A stretch of 64,000 nucleotides of DNA from Bacteroidota bacterium. GTDB lineage: Bacteria; Bacteroidota; Bacteroidia; Chitinophagales; Saprospiraceae. A model generated the notes under the pieces. It was not told where the DNA came from and ran no database searches. It worked only from the letters and a program-made list of their open reading frames with translations. Positions 1-10,507 of the stretch are shown one piece after another. Location: contig WGNL01000019.1 of the NCBI GenBank assembly GCA_016124585.1, positions 270,403 to 334,402 of the forward strand, written 5' to 3'. The number at the start of each line of letters is the position of its first letter. The stretch's first letter is position 1. A program made the position numbers and the translations under genes.

Positions 1-234
1 TGATGATTATAGGGTGCTTATTAATTTGATTGATTAAATGGAGTCAAGCCAGACAACTAGCCACTAATGGTCTATGAATTTTGGAGCTTGAAAAAAATTG
101 GAGTCAGTTTTTGCCCAAAATGTTTTGAAAAAAATCATCTTTGTTAGGTGTGACCTTGGCATCAAAAAACGTCGGAACCCTTGCTTTAAAACCTTGATTC
201 CAGGTAAAATTATTGGCAAGAACACAGACTAAAT

Positions 235-966
235 ATGCAAAATCTCCATATACTTTTAGTAGAAGATGATGCCTCTGCGGCATTGGATGTAGAGATGTTA
301 TTAGACGAATTGGGAATAAAACTCTCTTGTAAAAAGGAGAATGCCGCTGACGCTTTAAACTATATTTATTCCGAGCAGCCTGACTTAATAATCATGGACA
401 TCGAACTGCAAAGCGATAAATCAGGTCTTGATGTAGCAAAAGAGATTGTCCATCTGCGAATTCCCATTATTTTCACTACTTCTCACGAGGACAAGGCACT
501 CTTCGAAGCTTCCAAGTCGGTTAACTCCTTCGGCTATTTAGTCAAACCCTTTAATAAGATAAGCTTGCAAAGCACCTTGGAACAAGCTTTCAGCAAGCTG
601 TGCCCAGCCGATGAACTGGTTGATTCGAGCCTAGGGGCAGCACTCCAAGACAAAGTGTTGGTAAAGCATGTCAACATCCTTTATCCCGTTAGCTTTGATG
701 AAATTCTCTATATCCAAGGTGAAGGAAATTATTGCTCCATACATACGCAAGCTCGTAAATATTTGCTGAAAATTTCCTTGCGAAAAATCCTAGAATCAAT
801 GCCCTCCAACCAGTTTGCGCCCGTACACAAGAGCTTTATTGTTCATTTGGGCAAAGTGGAATCTGTGGATATTGGCAGCGGAAAGTTAACGGTGGGGAAA
901 GAAGTGGTGCCATTGGGCCGGAATTTCAAAAATTCGTTTTTGGAAAGATTCAATATTCTTAAATAG
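235..966 (+). CDS. LytTR-family response regulator
   Basis: A 243-residue response regulator. Residues 1-120 form a receiver domain, with the acidic pair E10/D11/D12, the phospho-acceptor D55 in IIMDIEL, T81/T82 and the conserved K104 in LVKPF. Residues about 140-240 form a LytTR DNA-binding domain, as in AlgR/LytR/AgrA proteins. In such proteins phosphorylation at the Asp controls binding to direct repeats upstream of target genes. The ATG follows a non-coding AT-rich stretch of 234 bases in which I see no clear promoter. The 3' end overlaps by 8 bases the end of the convergent sensor kinase gene, its likely partner. Cognate pairing is inferred from position only. Confidence 0.93.
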   Translation: MQNLHILLVEDDASAALDVEMLLDELGIKLSCKKENAADALNYIYSEQPDLIIMDIELQSDKSGLDVAKEIVHLRIPIIFTTSHEDKALFEASKSVNSFGYLVKPFNKISLQSTLEQAFSKLCPADELVDSSLGAALQDKVLVKHVNILYPVSFDEILYIQGEGNYCSIHTQARKYLLKISLRKILESMPSNQFAPVHKSFIVHLGKVESVDIGSGKLTVGKEVVPLGRNFKNSFLERFNILK

Positions 967-3900
967 GTGGTTGTTCGGACAAATGGAGCCGAATGCTGAA
1001 GGTGGCTCCACCACTTGTGTTGTTCTCCACATTGATAGTGCCTTGGTTGATTTCCACAAGTTCATGGCAGAGCACTAATCCAATGCCATTTCCCTTTTCA
1101 CCGTTCGTGCCTTGCTCCCCAAATGCATTTTTTAGGTCAAAAATATGGGCCAGCATTTCAGGGTAAATACCTACACCCGTATCACAGACCTCTATCACGC
1201 CAAATCCATTTTCGGCATAAACTGAAATATTTACTCGACCATTTTCAGGCGTGAATTTAATGGCGTTGTCCACCACATTCCGCACAACAGTTTGCACGCT
1301 GTTTTTATCAGCGATAATTACGGGGTTGCATACAATTTCACTAGCAAGTTCAACGCCCTTTGCCTCCGCAACATTTTTATAAAGCCCCACTACTTCCGTT
1401 ACAAGTTCCCCAGCGAGCAGTGGTTCGGGGGAATGCGGAAACCTGCCTCCTTGTATCATGGACCATTTGAGCAGGTTGTCCAGGAGGTTCCGAACGTTGA
1501 CGACTGAGTTCTCAACGGTTTCTCCCAATTGGTACACCTCTTCCAAACGGTTTTGTCGGATGAGAAATGCAACCTTACGTGCCAGCCCACCCAATGTCAC
1601 CAGTGGCGAGCGAAGGTCGTGGGCGATGATGCTATACATTCTATCTTTTGCTGATTGTGAAGCCGAAAGTTCCGTATTTTTTTTCACCAGCTCTTTGGTA
1701 CGTTCTTCCACCAACAAAGCCAAACGCCTTTTCTCACGGCGCAACCACCGGATGCGCCAACGTACACTGAAAAAGGTCAAAAGACTGAAGCCAATAATAC
1801 ACAACAAGGCAAATTTCCAAGTTTTGAAAAACGGCTGAATAACACTGACAGGTATCACCAACTCATTCTCAGACCAATAGTTGCCGGCACCTTGGCCTCT
1901 TATCCTGAGCTTGAAATTACCATGTGGCAATGCGTTGAACCGGATAGTGTTGTCTTCCTGAAAAGTCCATTCGTTATCCAGACCTTCCAATTTCCATGCA
2001 TAAAAATGCTTCTTGGCGCAAAAATCGAGCAGGGCAAAATCAAGGGTGAAGAATTTTTCCTCCGGTTGGATTACTATTTTGTTGGCTTCCTTGTAAGCCG
2101 ATGTGCGGTCTTCAAGTTGGCCTCCATGCAACACTTGGTACTCAGTCACCATCATAGGGGCACTAAATTGGTTGGTTTTGATTTCGGCTGGATTGAAAGC
2201 AGTTATCCCATCCAATCCCCCTAAATAAAAAGTGCCATCGCTACCACGACAAAAAGAGGTGTTATTGAATTCTTCATGTGTGATGCCATCGGGTGTGAGA
2301 AAATTACTGACGAAACCCGTTTTTTTATTGAAACGCATGAGGCCATAGTTGCTGGGGAGCCAGAGGTAGCCAAGTCCATCATCCATCACGGCATAGATGA
2401 TACTATTTGAAAGTCCGTCAGGGGTGGTGAATTGCCTGGTCAACCCAGTTTTGCTATTCCAGCGGATAATGCCCCCACCTCTTGTTGCAAGCCAAAACAC
2501 GCCATTTTCATCTTCCGAAAAATGATAAATATAGTTCTCGGGGAAATTGTTAAAGCGCTCAATAATGCCCTTCTCCCTATCCATTTTATAAAGGCCAGCA
2601 TTGGTGGCAAGCATAATGTAATCTTGCTTTGGATAGAGATAAGTAAGCTCCAGCTTGGCTAGCTCCGAGAACCCATTTAATCGTTGATATGCCTGGAATA
2701 CTTGTTTTTCTTGGTCAAAAATGAATAGCCCGTGGCTTCGGCTTCCAATATAAATGTCGCCGGTATAAGGGTCCTCGAAAGGCCGTAAAAGCCCTTCTCC
2801 CTTCAGCATATTGGCTGTATGGAAATACTGCTTCTCGTTCCATTTCTCCATTGTGGTGCGTATCACCTCCTCGAAATGTTGACCAAACCAGATTGAGCGA
2901 TCTTTGGTTTGCATCACTCCATAATGTATATCATCGGAAATTTTTTTACTGGCGTTTGTTTTGGGGTCAATTTGATAAATGCCATTATAGGTGCAGGCAA
3001 GCAAACTCCCATCCGTAAGTTCTGTTATTCCCCGCACACTGATATTCACGCCTGTTTCATTGTGCAATAGGCTTGTGAAATCATTTTTTTTCAGCTCGAA
3101 CACATAAATGCCCATTCTACCAGAGACCCACACCTCGCCCTGTCTGCCAAAAAAAATACTCTTGCTGTTGATTTGAACATCAAAATCCTTAAAACTCGGT
3201 GCCTCCGCAAGTAACTTTCCGTCCTTCCCAAACACGAAGAGCCTATCTTGCAATAATAGCCAAATCCTTCCTTGACTATCTTCATTGATACTGACTGACC
3301 AAAAATTACTATCTCTTAATTTTACAGTAAATGGCATATTCCCGTGGGTCAATTTCAGCAATTCTGGGCGCCCCCCATTATTAAGCTTCCAAACTTTAGG
3401 CTCGACTTCCAAATGGTTATTGACTACATGGGAATAACTTAAAAATAGGATGGAGGAATCAAGCCGATAACTGGCAGAGTAATGACCAACATCTGGGTAA
3501 TCCTTCAACAACTTGCCACGCAGATCATACTCGCCCAAGTGATTTTCAACAGCGTAATACAGGCTGTTCGAGAAAGAAGGTACGGGATCCGCCTGCTGAT
3601 CGCCGTTGGAAAAGTCGGGAGCAATACCGAATGTATGCAAACTTGAATCGTAATGCAGCAAGGAATCTTGACCAAAAATTCCCCACACTTCTCCTTCATG
3701 GGTGTTCTGTAAAATTTTCACCGGTTGCTTTGCAAAGCGAGGGTACAAATCTTCCAGTTTTACAATTCTTTCTTTGAAGGGATCGATAATATCTACTGCT
3801 CCATTGGTATTGTTTGCCCAGATTCTGCCATTAGAATCCTTGGCTAGATAGATCCTAGATTCAGAGCGCAAACCACTGTTATTGGCATTGAAATTCTTGA

Positions 3901-4108
3901 AGTTGCGACCATCAAAACGAGAAACGCCGAAATCACTTCCCAGCCAGATAAAACCTTGGTTATCTTGTACGACGTTTGTCAAAAACCGGGATGCCAATCC
4001 ATCTTCCACCGAAAAATACCTATACTTAAAGGTGTAGTGTTGTGCCGCTAAACCACTGACTATCAGCAGGGTGAAGAGTATGCTCAAGCTTGGCGGCAAT
4101 AATCGCAT
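959..4108 (-). CDS. Two-component regulator propeller sensor histidine kinase
   Basis: A 1049-residue membrane sensor kinase. A signal peptide (first about 22 residues) is followed by a periplasmic sensor of repeated beta-propeller units (reg_prop type, for example DNQGFIWLGSDFGVSRFDG and DSNGRIWANN), then a Y_Y_Y domain near residues 690-755 and one membrane helix near 763-785. A coiled-coil linker leads to HisKA with H830 in IIAHDLRSPL and a HATPase domain with N948 (VVDNAIKF), DTGVGI and GNGIGL. Unlike the large HTCS hybrids of Bacteroides it has no receiver or AraC domain, so it needs a separate regulator. The LytTR regulator facing it, with overlapping 3' ends, fits that need. The ligand is unknown; propeller sensors in this phylum often sense glycans, but nothing nearby supports that here. 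Confidence 0.93.
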   Translation of the reverse strand: MRLLPPSLSILFTLLIVSGLAAQHYTFKYRYFSVEDGLASRFLTNVVQDNQGFIWLGSDFGVSRFDGRNFKNFNANNSGLRSESRIYLAKDSNGRIWANNTNGAVDIIDPFKERIVKLEDLYPRFAKQPVKILQNTHEGEVWGIFGQDSLLHYDSSLHTFGIAPDFSNGDQQADPVPSFSNSLYYAVENHLGEYDLRGKLLKDYPDVGHYSASYRLDSSILFLSYSHVVNNHLEVEPKVWKLNNGGRPELLKLTHGNMPFTVKLRDSNFWSVSINEDSQGRIWLLLQDRLFVFGKDGKLLAEAPSFKDFDVQINSKSIFFGRQGEVWVSGRMGIYVFELKKNDFTSLLHNETGVNISVRGITELTDGSLLACTYNGIYQIDPKTNASKKISDDIHYGVMQTKDRSIWFGQHFEEVIRTTMEKWNEKQYFHTANMLKGEGLLRPFEDPYTGDIYIGSRSHGLFIFDQEKQVFQAYQRLNGFSELAKLELTYLYPKQDYIMLATNAGLYKMDREKGIIERFNNFPENYIYHFSEDENGVFWLATRGGGIIRWNSKTGLTRQFTTPDGLSNSIIYAVMDDGLGYLWLPSNYGLMRFNKKTGFVSNFLTPDGITHEEFNNTSFCRGSDGTFYLGGLDGITAFNPAEIKTNQFSAPMMVTEYQVLHGGQLEDRTSAYKEANKIVIQPEEKFFTLDFALLDFCAKKHFYAWKLEGLDNEWTFQEDNTIRFNALPHGNFKLRIRGQGAGNYWSENELVIPVSVIQPFFKTWKFALLCIIGFSLLTFFSVRWRIRWLRREKRRLALLVEERTKELVKKNTELSASQSAKDRMYSIIAHDLRSPLVTLGGLARKVAFLIRQNRLEEVYQLGETVENSVVNVRNLLDNLLKWSMIQGGRFPHSPEPLLAGELVTEVVGLYKNVAEAKGVELASEIVCNPVIIADKNSVQTVVRNVVDNAIKFTPENGRVNISVYAENGFGVIEVCDTGVGIYPEMLAHIFDLKNAFGEQGTNGEKGNGIGLVLCHELVEINQGTINVENNTSGGATFSIRLHLSEQPPI

Positions 4109-4729
4109 GATAAAATAAGCGCTCTAATTTTAGGAAACCGGGTAAATATAGTCAGCCTTCGAATATGATGGTTGGCAAGTGGAGTCTATCAAATAAATAC
4201 TATACAAATTCCCCAAAACAAAGAACGCCGACAAGTGTCGGCGCCCAACTCCAATCGAATCGGTCAAAAAAAAGTTTTAAGTGTTTCCGTAAAAATCTCT
4301 TTTATGCTAGTGCTTTACAGTCTATCTCCCCGCTAATATTTGGCAGGAGAACCAAGCTTTTGTAAAAAGCAGGACAAATCTGAACAAAAAAAACAGGGCA
4401 GCTTAATGTAGTTGATAAACTGCAAAATAGAGGTGACAACTCGCAAGAACATAGAACACATGGTTTTCATACCAATCAACATGAATAGCAACAGGCTTGC
4501 TTTTATTACAGGTTAGAAGCGGTTTGGAAGTATTTTGAGCAGCATCCGAATTTGGAGTACCACAAAATTTTCTTCCTCCAAAAACATCTGCTAACTTAGC
4601 GTTACCAATTCGGACATCTTACCTAAAGCCTAGCCACCACACATCCGTTGGGTTTTGGCAATTTACAATTTTACAAATCAAATACAGTCGGGGCTCCCCC
4701 TGCCTTTTTCATCATCAAAAACTCGAACT
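4109..4729. other. Intergenic region, no gene seen
   Basis: About 620 bases between the start of the kinase gene (leftward) and the start of the large HYR protein (rightward), so it must hold both promoters. A short perfect hairpin (CGCCGAC/GTCGGCG, 4226-4243) is present. The small open frames here start with weak codons and resemble nothing, so I do not call them. I see no RNA gene. Confidence 0.5.
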
Positions 4730-7700
4730 ATGTACACGTGTACCACTTGTCCAAATTTTACCACAAAAAAACAAAAGACTAGACGGGTTTTGCTCCGTAA
4801 AGCCTGCATGTTTGCCTTGTTGACAGTAGTTGGATTGGCTTTCCAATCTTGGGATTATTACCAACCGTGGAGCAATGCCAGCGCTCCGCCAATGGCACTT
4901 CAGCCCATCGGAGCTTGGGCCAACTTGAGCCAAGCCCAACGTACCACCCTCCAAAACGGGGGCGTTGTCACCAATTTCAACTCCGGCATTTGCAGTGGCG
5001 TTACGCCCATCCTGCTCAATATCAGTGGCGGGCCAGCGCCAAGTGCTTTTGACAACACGACCATCAATGCACGGCAACCTCGCCGCTGGGGCAACACCTC
5101 CTTCTACCTTGCCAATCAAAACATGGGTGGCGCTGGTGTGCAGTTTTGTTTTGACCTCAGCATAGCCACCTCGTTCAGCATGGACAGCCGGGAGCACGCC
5201 TATTTCGCCAATGGCGAAACCATCGGTGTGACGGCCTCAAACGGTGGTGTCCCTGTAAATCTTGCTGCCAGCTACCAAGGCGGCCCGCTCGGCAACGCTT
5301 CCATCAGTGGCAATGGCACGGGCAGTGTTCAATTTAGCGCCAACGGCAAAACTGGTGGTGGTTTATGGTGGAGTGTGAATTCGAGCGGTCAACCCGTCAC
5401 GCAGGTTTGCATCGAATACTTTAGCACACCGGGTGAGTTGCCGACTACGGAACCTTTCCGCTTCAGCATCGATGGCACAAAATGCGTGGCCGACCCAGCT
5501 TTGGTTTGCAATAGCAGCGCTCCAGTTAGCCGTTGGGGAAGGCTCGGCGCCAACCAAGGTCTCTACCTAGATGACGGCCAGCCAGTTTACAATTTCAACA
5601 GTGGTTTCTGTGACGAATCGGGCGACCCTATCAATTTCATCGAAATCACGGCCTCCCCTTCCATTGCCTCCGGCAACATTGATTTCCTCAACAACCAACC
5701 ACCACGACCTTACGGTCGCCACAGCTTTGACAACAGCCGGGAATATGTAGGAGGAGGGGGCAATACCTATTGCTTCACCCTGGACGAAGCTCGTCCCATC
5801 AACCTCAATTCTTTGGAGCATAAATTCTTCGCTGCTGCCGAACGGGTTCGCCTCACTGCCTGGCTAGGTGCTGACCCTGTGGTTTTGGCGGGGTTCAGCA
5901 ACGGAAACGCCCCAACCAGCAACGGTAATGGGCTCACATTCAGTGGCTTTGCAGATGGCAAAGGCGTAGCTTGGAGCGCCAGTTCCAATAGCCAGCCCGT
6001 TTCGCAGGTTTGTGTGGAATATTGGCGAGTAGGCGGTGGCCCACTCACAGGCGAACCGTTCACGCTGGAACTTTGTGCCAACCGTTGCCTTTACGACGAC
6101 GATTATGCTTGCGCTCAAAATCCTGGGGGCTGCTCAGCTGGATTTCCAAAAATAGAAATCACAAAAACCGTAACGCCCATCAACGAATATGGCCTGAACA
6201 CCTGTAACAACCCTGGCGGAAACGTCGTGTTCCCGGCTTATAAAGTCAGCCTTACGATGTACAACAGCGTGGGAGCTGCCAAGGAACTTTTCCTCATCGA
6301 CGATCTTCTCAACTACCTCGGATCTGCCTATGTGGATACTTTGACCGCTCCACAAATTGTGTCCTCGAACGCTACAACACTGCCCATTTTGAACCCACTC
6401 TACGATGGCCGAGATTACACCAATCTATTCCTACCCTATACGGGTTGGTTGTCGGCTGGTCAATCCTTTACCGTTGAATTTACGATTGCGCTCGACCCTA
6501 ATGCTCCCGGTGCGCTTACAGCTTTGTGCAACTCGGCTTTCGGTGGAGGCACAACCAACGGAGGGTTCATCGTGAGCGACCTCTCAGGTGATTTTGGTGG
6601 AGGATATAGTTTGCCTACCCCCATCAACAACCTGCTACCTCCAGGCGTCGTTGCTACGCCCGCACAGGATGTGACAATGGAAGCAACCTTGATGAATTAC
6701 ATGAATGCCATTCCGGCCTGGGTTGATAACCACGGTGGAGCCACTTTCAGTGTTCCCGGTTGTAGCCCTATCACTTGGACGAGTGATTTCGACATGGACA
6801 ACTGGGTATGGAATTGCAGTTATATTGACGGACATATTGACGTCACTTTCACTGCTCACGATAATTGTGGACACACTTTTACCACGTGCGCTACTTTTAC
6901 CCTCGTGGACACACAAGGCCCAAGTTGCGTGAAAGCAACGAACTTGGACCTTGATTGCAGTGACCCCAATGCTGCCGCCGAATTGGACAATTGGCTCAAC
7001 TACGATGGTAACTGGAACGACCTCAGCCAACCCGTCACTTTCACCCATGATTTCATGGGTATTCCTCCCGGCTCATGCAGCGGCGATACTATCACCGTAA
7101 CTTGGACAGGCACCGACAACTGCGGCAATACGACCATTTTTGTTGGCTACTTAACTGTCAGCGACAACCAACCGCCTGTTCTTCAAAATGTACCTGCAGA
7201 TGTTACCCTCGACCCTTGCACAGCTTTGCCATCTGCGGCTGACGTAACTGCCACTGATGCTTGCGACCCAAGTGTGACCGTGGACTTTGATGAAACGGTG
7301 ACTGGTCCATATTGTAACCAAACCATTACCCGAACCTGGACTGCAACGGACGATTGTGGCAACACGGCTTCCGCTTCGCAAACGATTCATGTCGTGGACA
7401 ACCAAGCTCCAGTATTCAGCAACGTACCTGCCGACACCACCGCCGAGTGCCCCAACGTGCCACCCGTTCAAGACCCAACCGTGACGGATTGCTCGCCATT
7501 CACGGTAGTTTTTTCGGAACAACAAGTCGGTGGTGCTTGCCCACTAGCCAATATCATTACTAGAACCTGGATTGCCACCGATACCTGCGGCCATGCTGAC
7601 ACCGTGACACAGACCATCAACATGACGCCGCCGAACGTGCCGTCCACGCTGATTTGGACTTATGTACCACCAGATACCACCACCACCTGCGACCAAAACC

Positions 7701-10336
7701 CAGGCTTTGGCATTGCGCTAGCGGAAACAACCTGCCCAGCAGGTGGCCTCAGCATCAGTTTCACCGATGTCGTGAATTCGAATGGCGACTGCAGCCAACC
7801 ATTCAGCATTGCCCGGACTTGGATTGCGCATGACGCCTGCGGCAATATGATTGACACTTCGCAAACCATCAGTACTGGGCCGGACACTGAGGGGCCAATC
7901 TTCGCCAGCGATACTCCTGATACCATCACGGTTGACTGTGGTGGGCCGCTCTACCAGCCCGTGGCATTCGACAATTGCGGAGCAACCTTCCTCGACTACA
8001 TGGACAGCAACGAAACTGGTGATTGCACAACAGGTTTCCATTTTACTCGCACATGGACTGCCACAGATGCCTGCGGCAACAGCACTGATTTTGTTCAGGA
8101 CGTGACCACAAACCCAGACACCACCGCACCCGTTTTTATTTTCGTGCCGTACGACCAGTTCTTCGACTGCGACGATACCATCAGTTTCCCCGACCCGATA
8201 GCCTTTGACAACTGCGGGGACGTGACCATCACTTACACGGACAGCATCATCGGCACTGGTGATTGCCACTTCGTGGACAGCATCGAGTACGGCTACGACA
8301 TCATCCGTACCTGGACGGCCACAGATGAGTGCGGCAACTCCACCACAGCTACCACGAGCGCTTGGGTACTTCCCGGCTTCAACAGCGGTAATTTGATTGC
8401 TTTCAGTTACGTGCCAGAACACCTGAACGTGGATTGCAGCGGCAACGCCGTCTTCGGACAACCCGTTTGCCATTCGGCCTGCGGGGCACTGACTATCAGT
8501 TTTGTCGATGAAATAACCGCAGGGGATTGCACCTCGGCGACCACCATCGTCCGACACTGGACGGCAACGGATGTATGTGGAAATACCACTTTTGCACACC
8601 AAACCATCGTTATTCAGCCGGACCAGTCGGCGCCCGTTTTCACCTTGGCGTCACAAGACTTGACGATGACTTGCACCTCGGGCAGTACACCGACTTTTGA
8701 CGTGCCAACCGTCACTGACAACTGCGCCAACGGAGCCAACCTCACCATCAGCCATCACGACGATTGGAGCACTACCAATACAGCCTGTGCCAACCAAAGC
8801 GTGACACGTACTTGGACGGCAACCGATGCATGCGGCAATGAAGCGACAGTTTCACAAACTATCACTATCATTGACAACGAGGCACCAATCTTCAGTACCG
8901 TACCAGCCGACGAAACGCTGAACTGTGGCCAACCCGTTGATTTTGGGACGCCCGATGTGAACGACAACTGCTCATCTTCAGGAGTATCCTACTCAGATGA
9001 AGTGATTGATTTGCCCTGCGGACAGCAACACATCCGGACTTGGACAGCCACCGACGCCTGCGGCAACTCCTCCGTTGCGGAACAAAAAATAACCGTGACG
9101 GACAGCGAAGCACCAAGTTTCAGCAACGTACCTGCCGACCTGTCCCTGACTTGCGGCCAGCCTGTGGAATTTGGTACACCTGATGCCACGGACGGCTGCT
9201 CCACCGTGAGCCTGACACATTCCGATGAACAAATAGATTTGGCATGCGGTCAACAACACATTAGAACTTGGACGGCAACCGATGCTTGTGGAAACTCGGT
9301 CGTTGCGCAGCAAAAAATAACTGTAACGGACAACGAAGCACCAGCATTCAGCAGCCAACCAGTCGATCAAACCATCGAATGTGGGCAGCCAGTTGTTTTC
9401 GAAAACCTGACCGTCAGCGACGATTGCAGCTCGGCAGCAGTGGCTTTCAGTGATTTGGTGCAGCCCACGAATTGCGGCATGAACCATACACGCACCTGGA
9501 CGGCAACGGATGCGTGCGGCAACATTACAACTGCTTCGCAAACCATTTCGGAAGTGGACACACAGGCTCCTGTTTTTGAGCCAATGCCATCAGAATTGAC
9601 CATGACCTTGGCAGAATTTGCAGCATGGACACCGCCTGTCGCCAGCGCCACGGACTGTAACAACGTAACAATCACGACAGAAAGCAGCACGGCGAGCAAT
9701 TGCGAAACGACCTCTCACCTTTTCACCTACACCGCAACGGATGCATGTGGTAATGCCGCCTCGCACACCCTAACGGTGACTTTGTCCGATGCCCTTTTTG
9801 AAGCAAGCGCCGACATTCCAGCCTCATTGGATTGCGGCAACAGCTACGACTTGACAGCCAGCGCCGTGAACGGCAACCCGCCGTACAGCTATGCTTGGTC
9901 GGTTGTGGGCGGGACTGGTTGGGAATTCACCGCTGGTGCAGATGCGGAACTGGCAACATTGTTGGCAGGTGATGGCACTGCCACGCTGAGCCTTCAAGTG
10001 ATGGATGCAAGCGGCTGTGCTTGGCTGGAGGCATTTACAGTGAGCTGCACAGAAACTGCCTCAGCAGTGCAGGAAAAAGCAATTTCCGGCCTTGAACTTC
10101 TACCAAACCCTACAAAGGATTTCTTGGCTGTTCGTTATCATTCCTCAACAGGCGGGGAAGCCAATATGCGCATCCTCAACACGTTGGGAGAAGTGGTCTT
10201 GCTCCGCAATGCCCAGACATTTACTGGGGCAAATACTGTGAGCTTTGATGTTTCACAACTAGCCGCTGGCACCTACTTCCTCTCACTGCAAGTCGGCGAT
10301 GGGGTAGTAACGAAGCGGTTCGTTAAAGTCTGGTAA
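4730..10336 (+). CDS. Giant secreted HYR-like repeat protein with T9SS sorting domain
   Basis: Starting at the ATG at 4730 gives 1868 residues with a positively charged N terminus and a hydrophobic export segment around residues 22-38; a longer frame from a TTG at 4655 is less likely. The N-terminal third holds two diverged copies of a roughly 175-residue module, recognisable by the shared QPV(T/S)QVC(I/V)EY motif. Next come an uncharacterised segment and about a dozen HYR-like immunoglobulin-fold repeats with the signature TRTWTATDACGN followed by D-x-x-APxF. The last 75 residues are a T9SS type A sorting domain (LELLPNPTKDF... ending RFVKVW). The many paired cysteines fit an extracellular disulfide-rich filament. 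The role is inferred to be adhesion or surface structure. A strong hairpin follows the stop. Confidence 0.9.
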   Translation: MYTCTTCPNFTTKKQKTRRVLLRKACMFALLTVVGLAFQSWDYYQPWSNASAPPMALQPIGAWANLSQAQRTTLQNGGVVTNFNSGICSGVTPILLNISGGPAPSAFDNTTINARQPRRWGNTSFYLANQNMGGAGVQFCFDLSIATSFSMDSREHAYFANGETIGVTASNGGVPVNLAASYQGGPLGNASISGNGTGSVQFSANGKTGGGLWWSVNSSGQPVTQVCIEYFSTPGELPTTEPFRFSIDGTKCVADPALVCNSSAPVSRWGRLGANQGLYLDDGQPVYNFNSGFCDESGDPINFIEITASPSIASGNIDFLNNQPPRPYGRHSFDNSREYVGGGGNTYCFTLDEARPINLNSLEHKFFAAAERVRLTAWLGADPVVLAGFSNGNAPTSNGNGLTFSGFADGKGVAWSASSNSQPVSQVCVEYWRVGGGPLTGEPFTLELCANRCLYDDDYACAQNPGGCSAGFPKIEITKTVTPINEYGLNTCNNPGGNVVFPAYKVSLTMYNSVGAAKELFLIDDLLNYLGSAYVDTLTAPQIVSSNATTLPILNPLYDGRDYTNLFLPYTGWLSAGQSFTVEFTIALDPNAPGALTALCNSAFGGGTTNGGFIVSDLSGDFGGGYSLPTPINNLLPPGVVATPAQDVTMEATLMNYMNAIPAWVDNHGGATFSVPGCSPITWTSDFDMDNWVWNCSYIDGHIDVTFTAHDNCGHTFTTCATFTLVDTQGPSCVKATNLDLDCSDPNAAAELDNWLNYDGNWNDLSQPVTFTHDFMGIPPGSCSGDTITVTWTGTDNCGNTTIFVGYLTVSDNQPPVLQNVPADVTLDPCTALPSAADVTATDACDPSVTVDFDETVTGPYCNQTITRTWTATDDCGNTASASQTIHVVDNQAPVFSNVPADTTAECPNVPPVQDPTVTDCSPFTVVFSEQQVGGACPLANIITRTWIATDTCGHADTVTQTINMTPPNVPSTLIWTYVPPDTTTTCDQNPGFGIALAETTCPAGGLSISFTDVVNSNGDCSQPFSIARTWIAHDACGNMIDTSQTISTGPDTEGPIFASDTPDTITVDCGGPLYQPVAFDNCGATFLDYMDSNETGDCTTGFHFTRTWTATDACGNSTDFVQDVTTNPDTTAPVFIFVPYDQFFDCDDTISFPDPIAFDNCGDVTITYTDSIIGTGDCHFVDSIEYGYDIIRTWTATDECGNSTTATTSAWVLPGFNSGNLIAFSYVPEHLNVDCSGNAVFGQPVCHSACGALTISFVDEITAGDCTSATTIVRHWTATDVCGNTTFAHQTIVIQPDQSAPVFTLASQDLTMTCTSGSTPTFDVPTVTDNCANGANLTISHHDDWSTTNTACANQSVTRTWTATDACGNEATVSQTITIIDNEAPIFSTVPADETLNCGQPVDFGTPDVNDNCSSSGVSYSDEVIDLPCGQQHIRTWTATDACGNSSVAEQKITVTDSEAPSFSNVPADLSLTCGQPVEFGTPDATDGCSTVSLTHSDEQIDLACGQQHIRTWTATDACGNSVVAQQKITVTDNEAPAFSSQPVDQTIECGQPVVFENLTVSDDCSSAAVAFSDLVQPTNCGMNHTRTWTATDACGNITTASQTISEVDTQAPVFEPMPSELTMTLAEFAAWTPPVASATDCNNVTITTESSTASNCETTSHLFTYTATDACGNAASHTLTVTLSDALFEASADIPASLDCGNSYDLTASAVNGNPPYSYAWSVVGGTGWEFTAGADAELATLLAGDGTATLSLQVMDASGCAWLEAFTVSCTETASAVQEKAISGLELLPNPTKDFLAVRYHSSTGGEANMRILNTLGEVVLLRNAQTFTGANTVSFDVSQLAAGTYFLSLQVGDGVVTKRFVKVW

Positions 10337-10407
10337 GCTTTCCGAATTACAAGGAAGGATTTGCCCCAACTTGTTTTTTCGAAAATTAAATCCAAGTCTA
10401 AAAATAA

Positions 10408-10438
10408 AACACCCGCTAGCCACTGGCTAGCGGGTGTT
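10408..10438 (+). terminator. Probable bidirectional terminator
   Basis: A near-perfect inverted repeat (AACACCCGCTAGCC / GGCTAGCGGGTGTT) with a 3-base loop lies between two convergent genes. It is followed by GCTTTTCT on the plus strand and A-rich sequence on the other side, so it can end transcription of both the HYR protein gene and hutH. Confidence 0.8.
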
Positions 10439-10507
10439 GCTTTTCTAAAGAAAAGCAATCGCTGATCGTTAAACATTTTATTGTGGAGCAGTTTGAGAGT
10501 TTTTATA

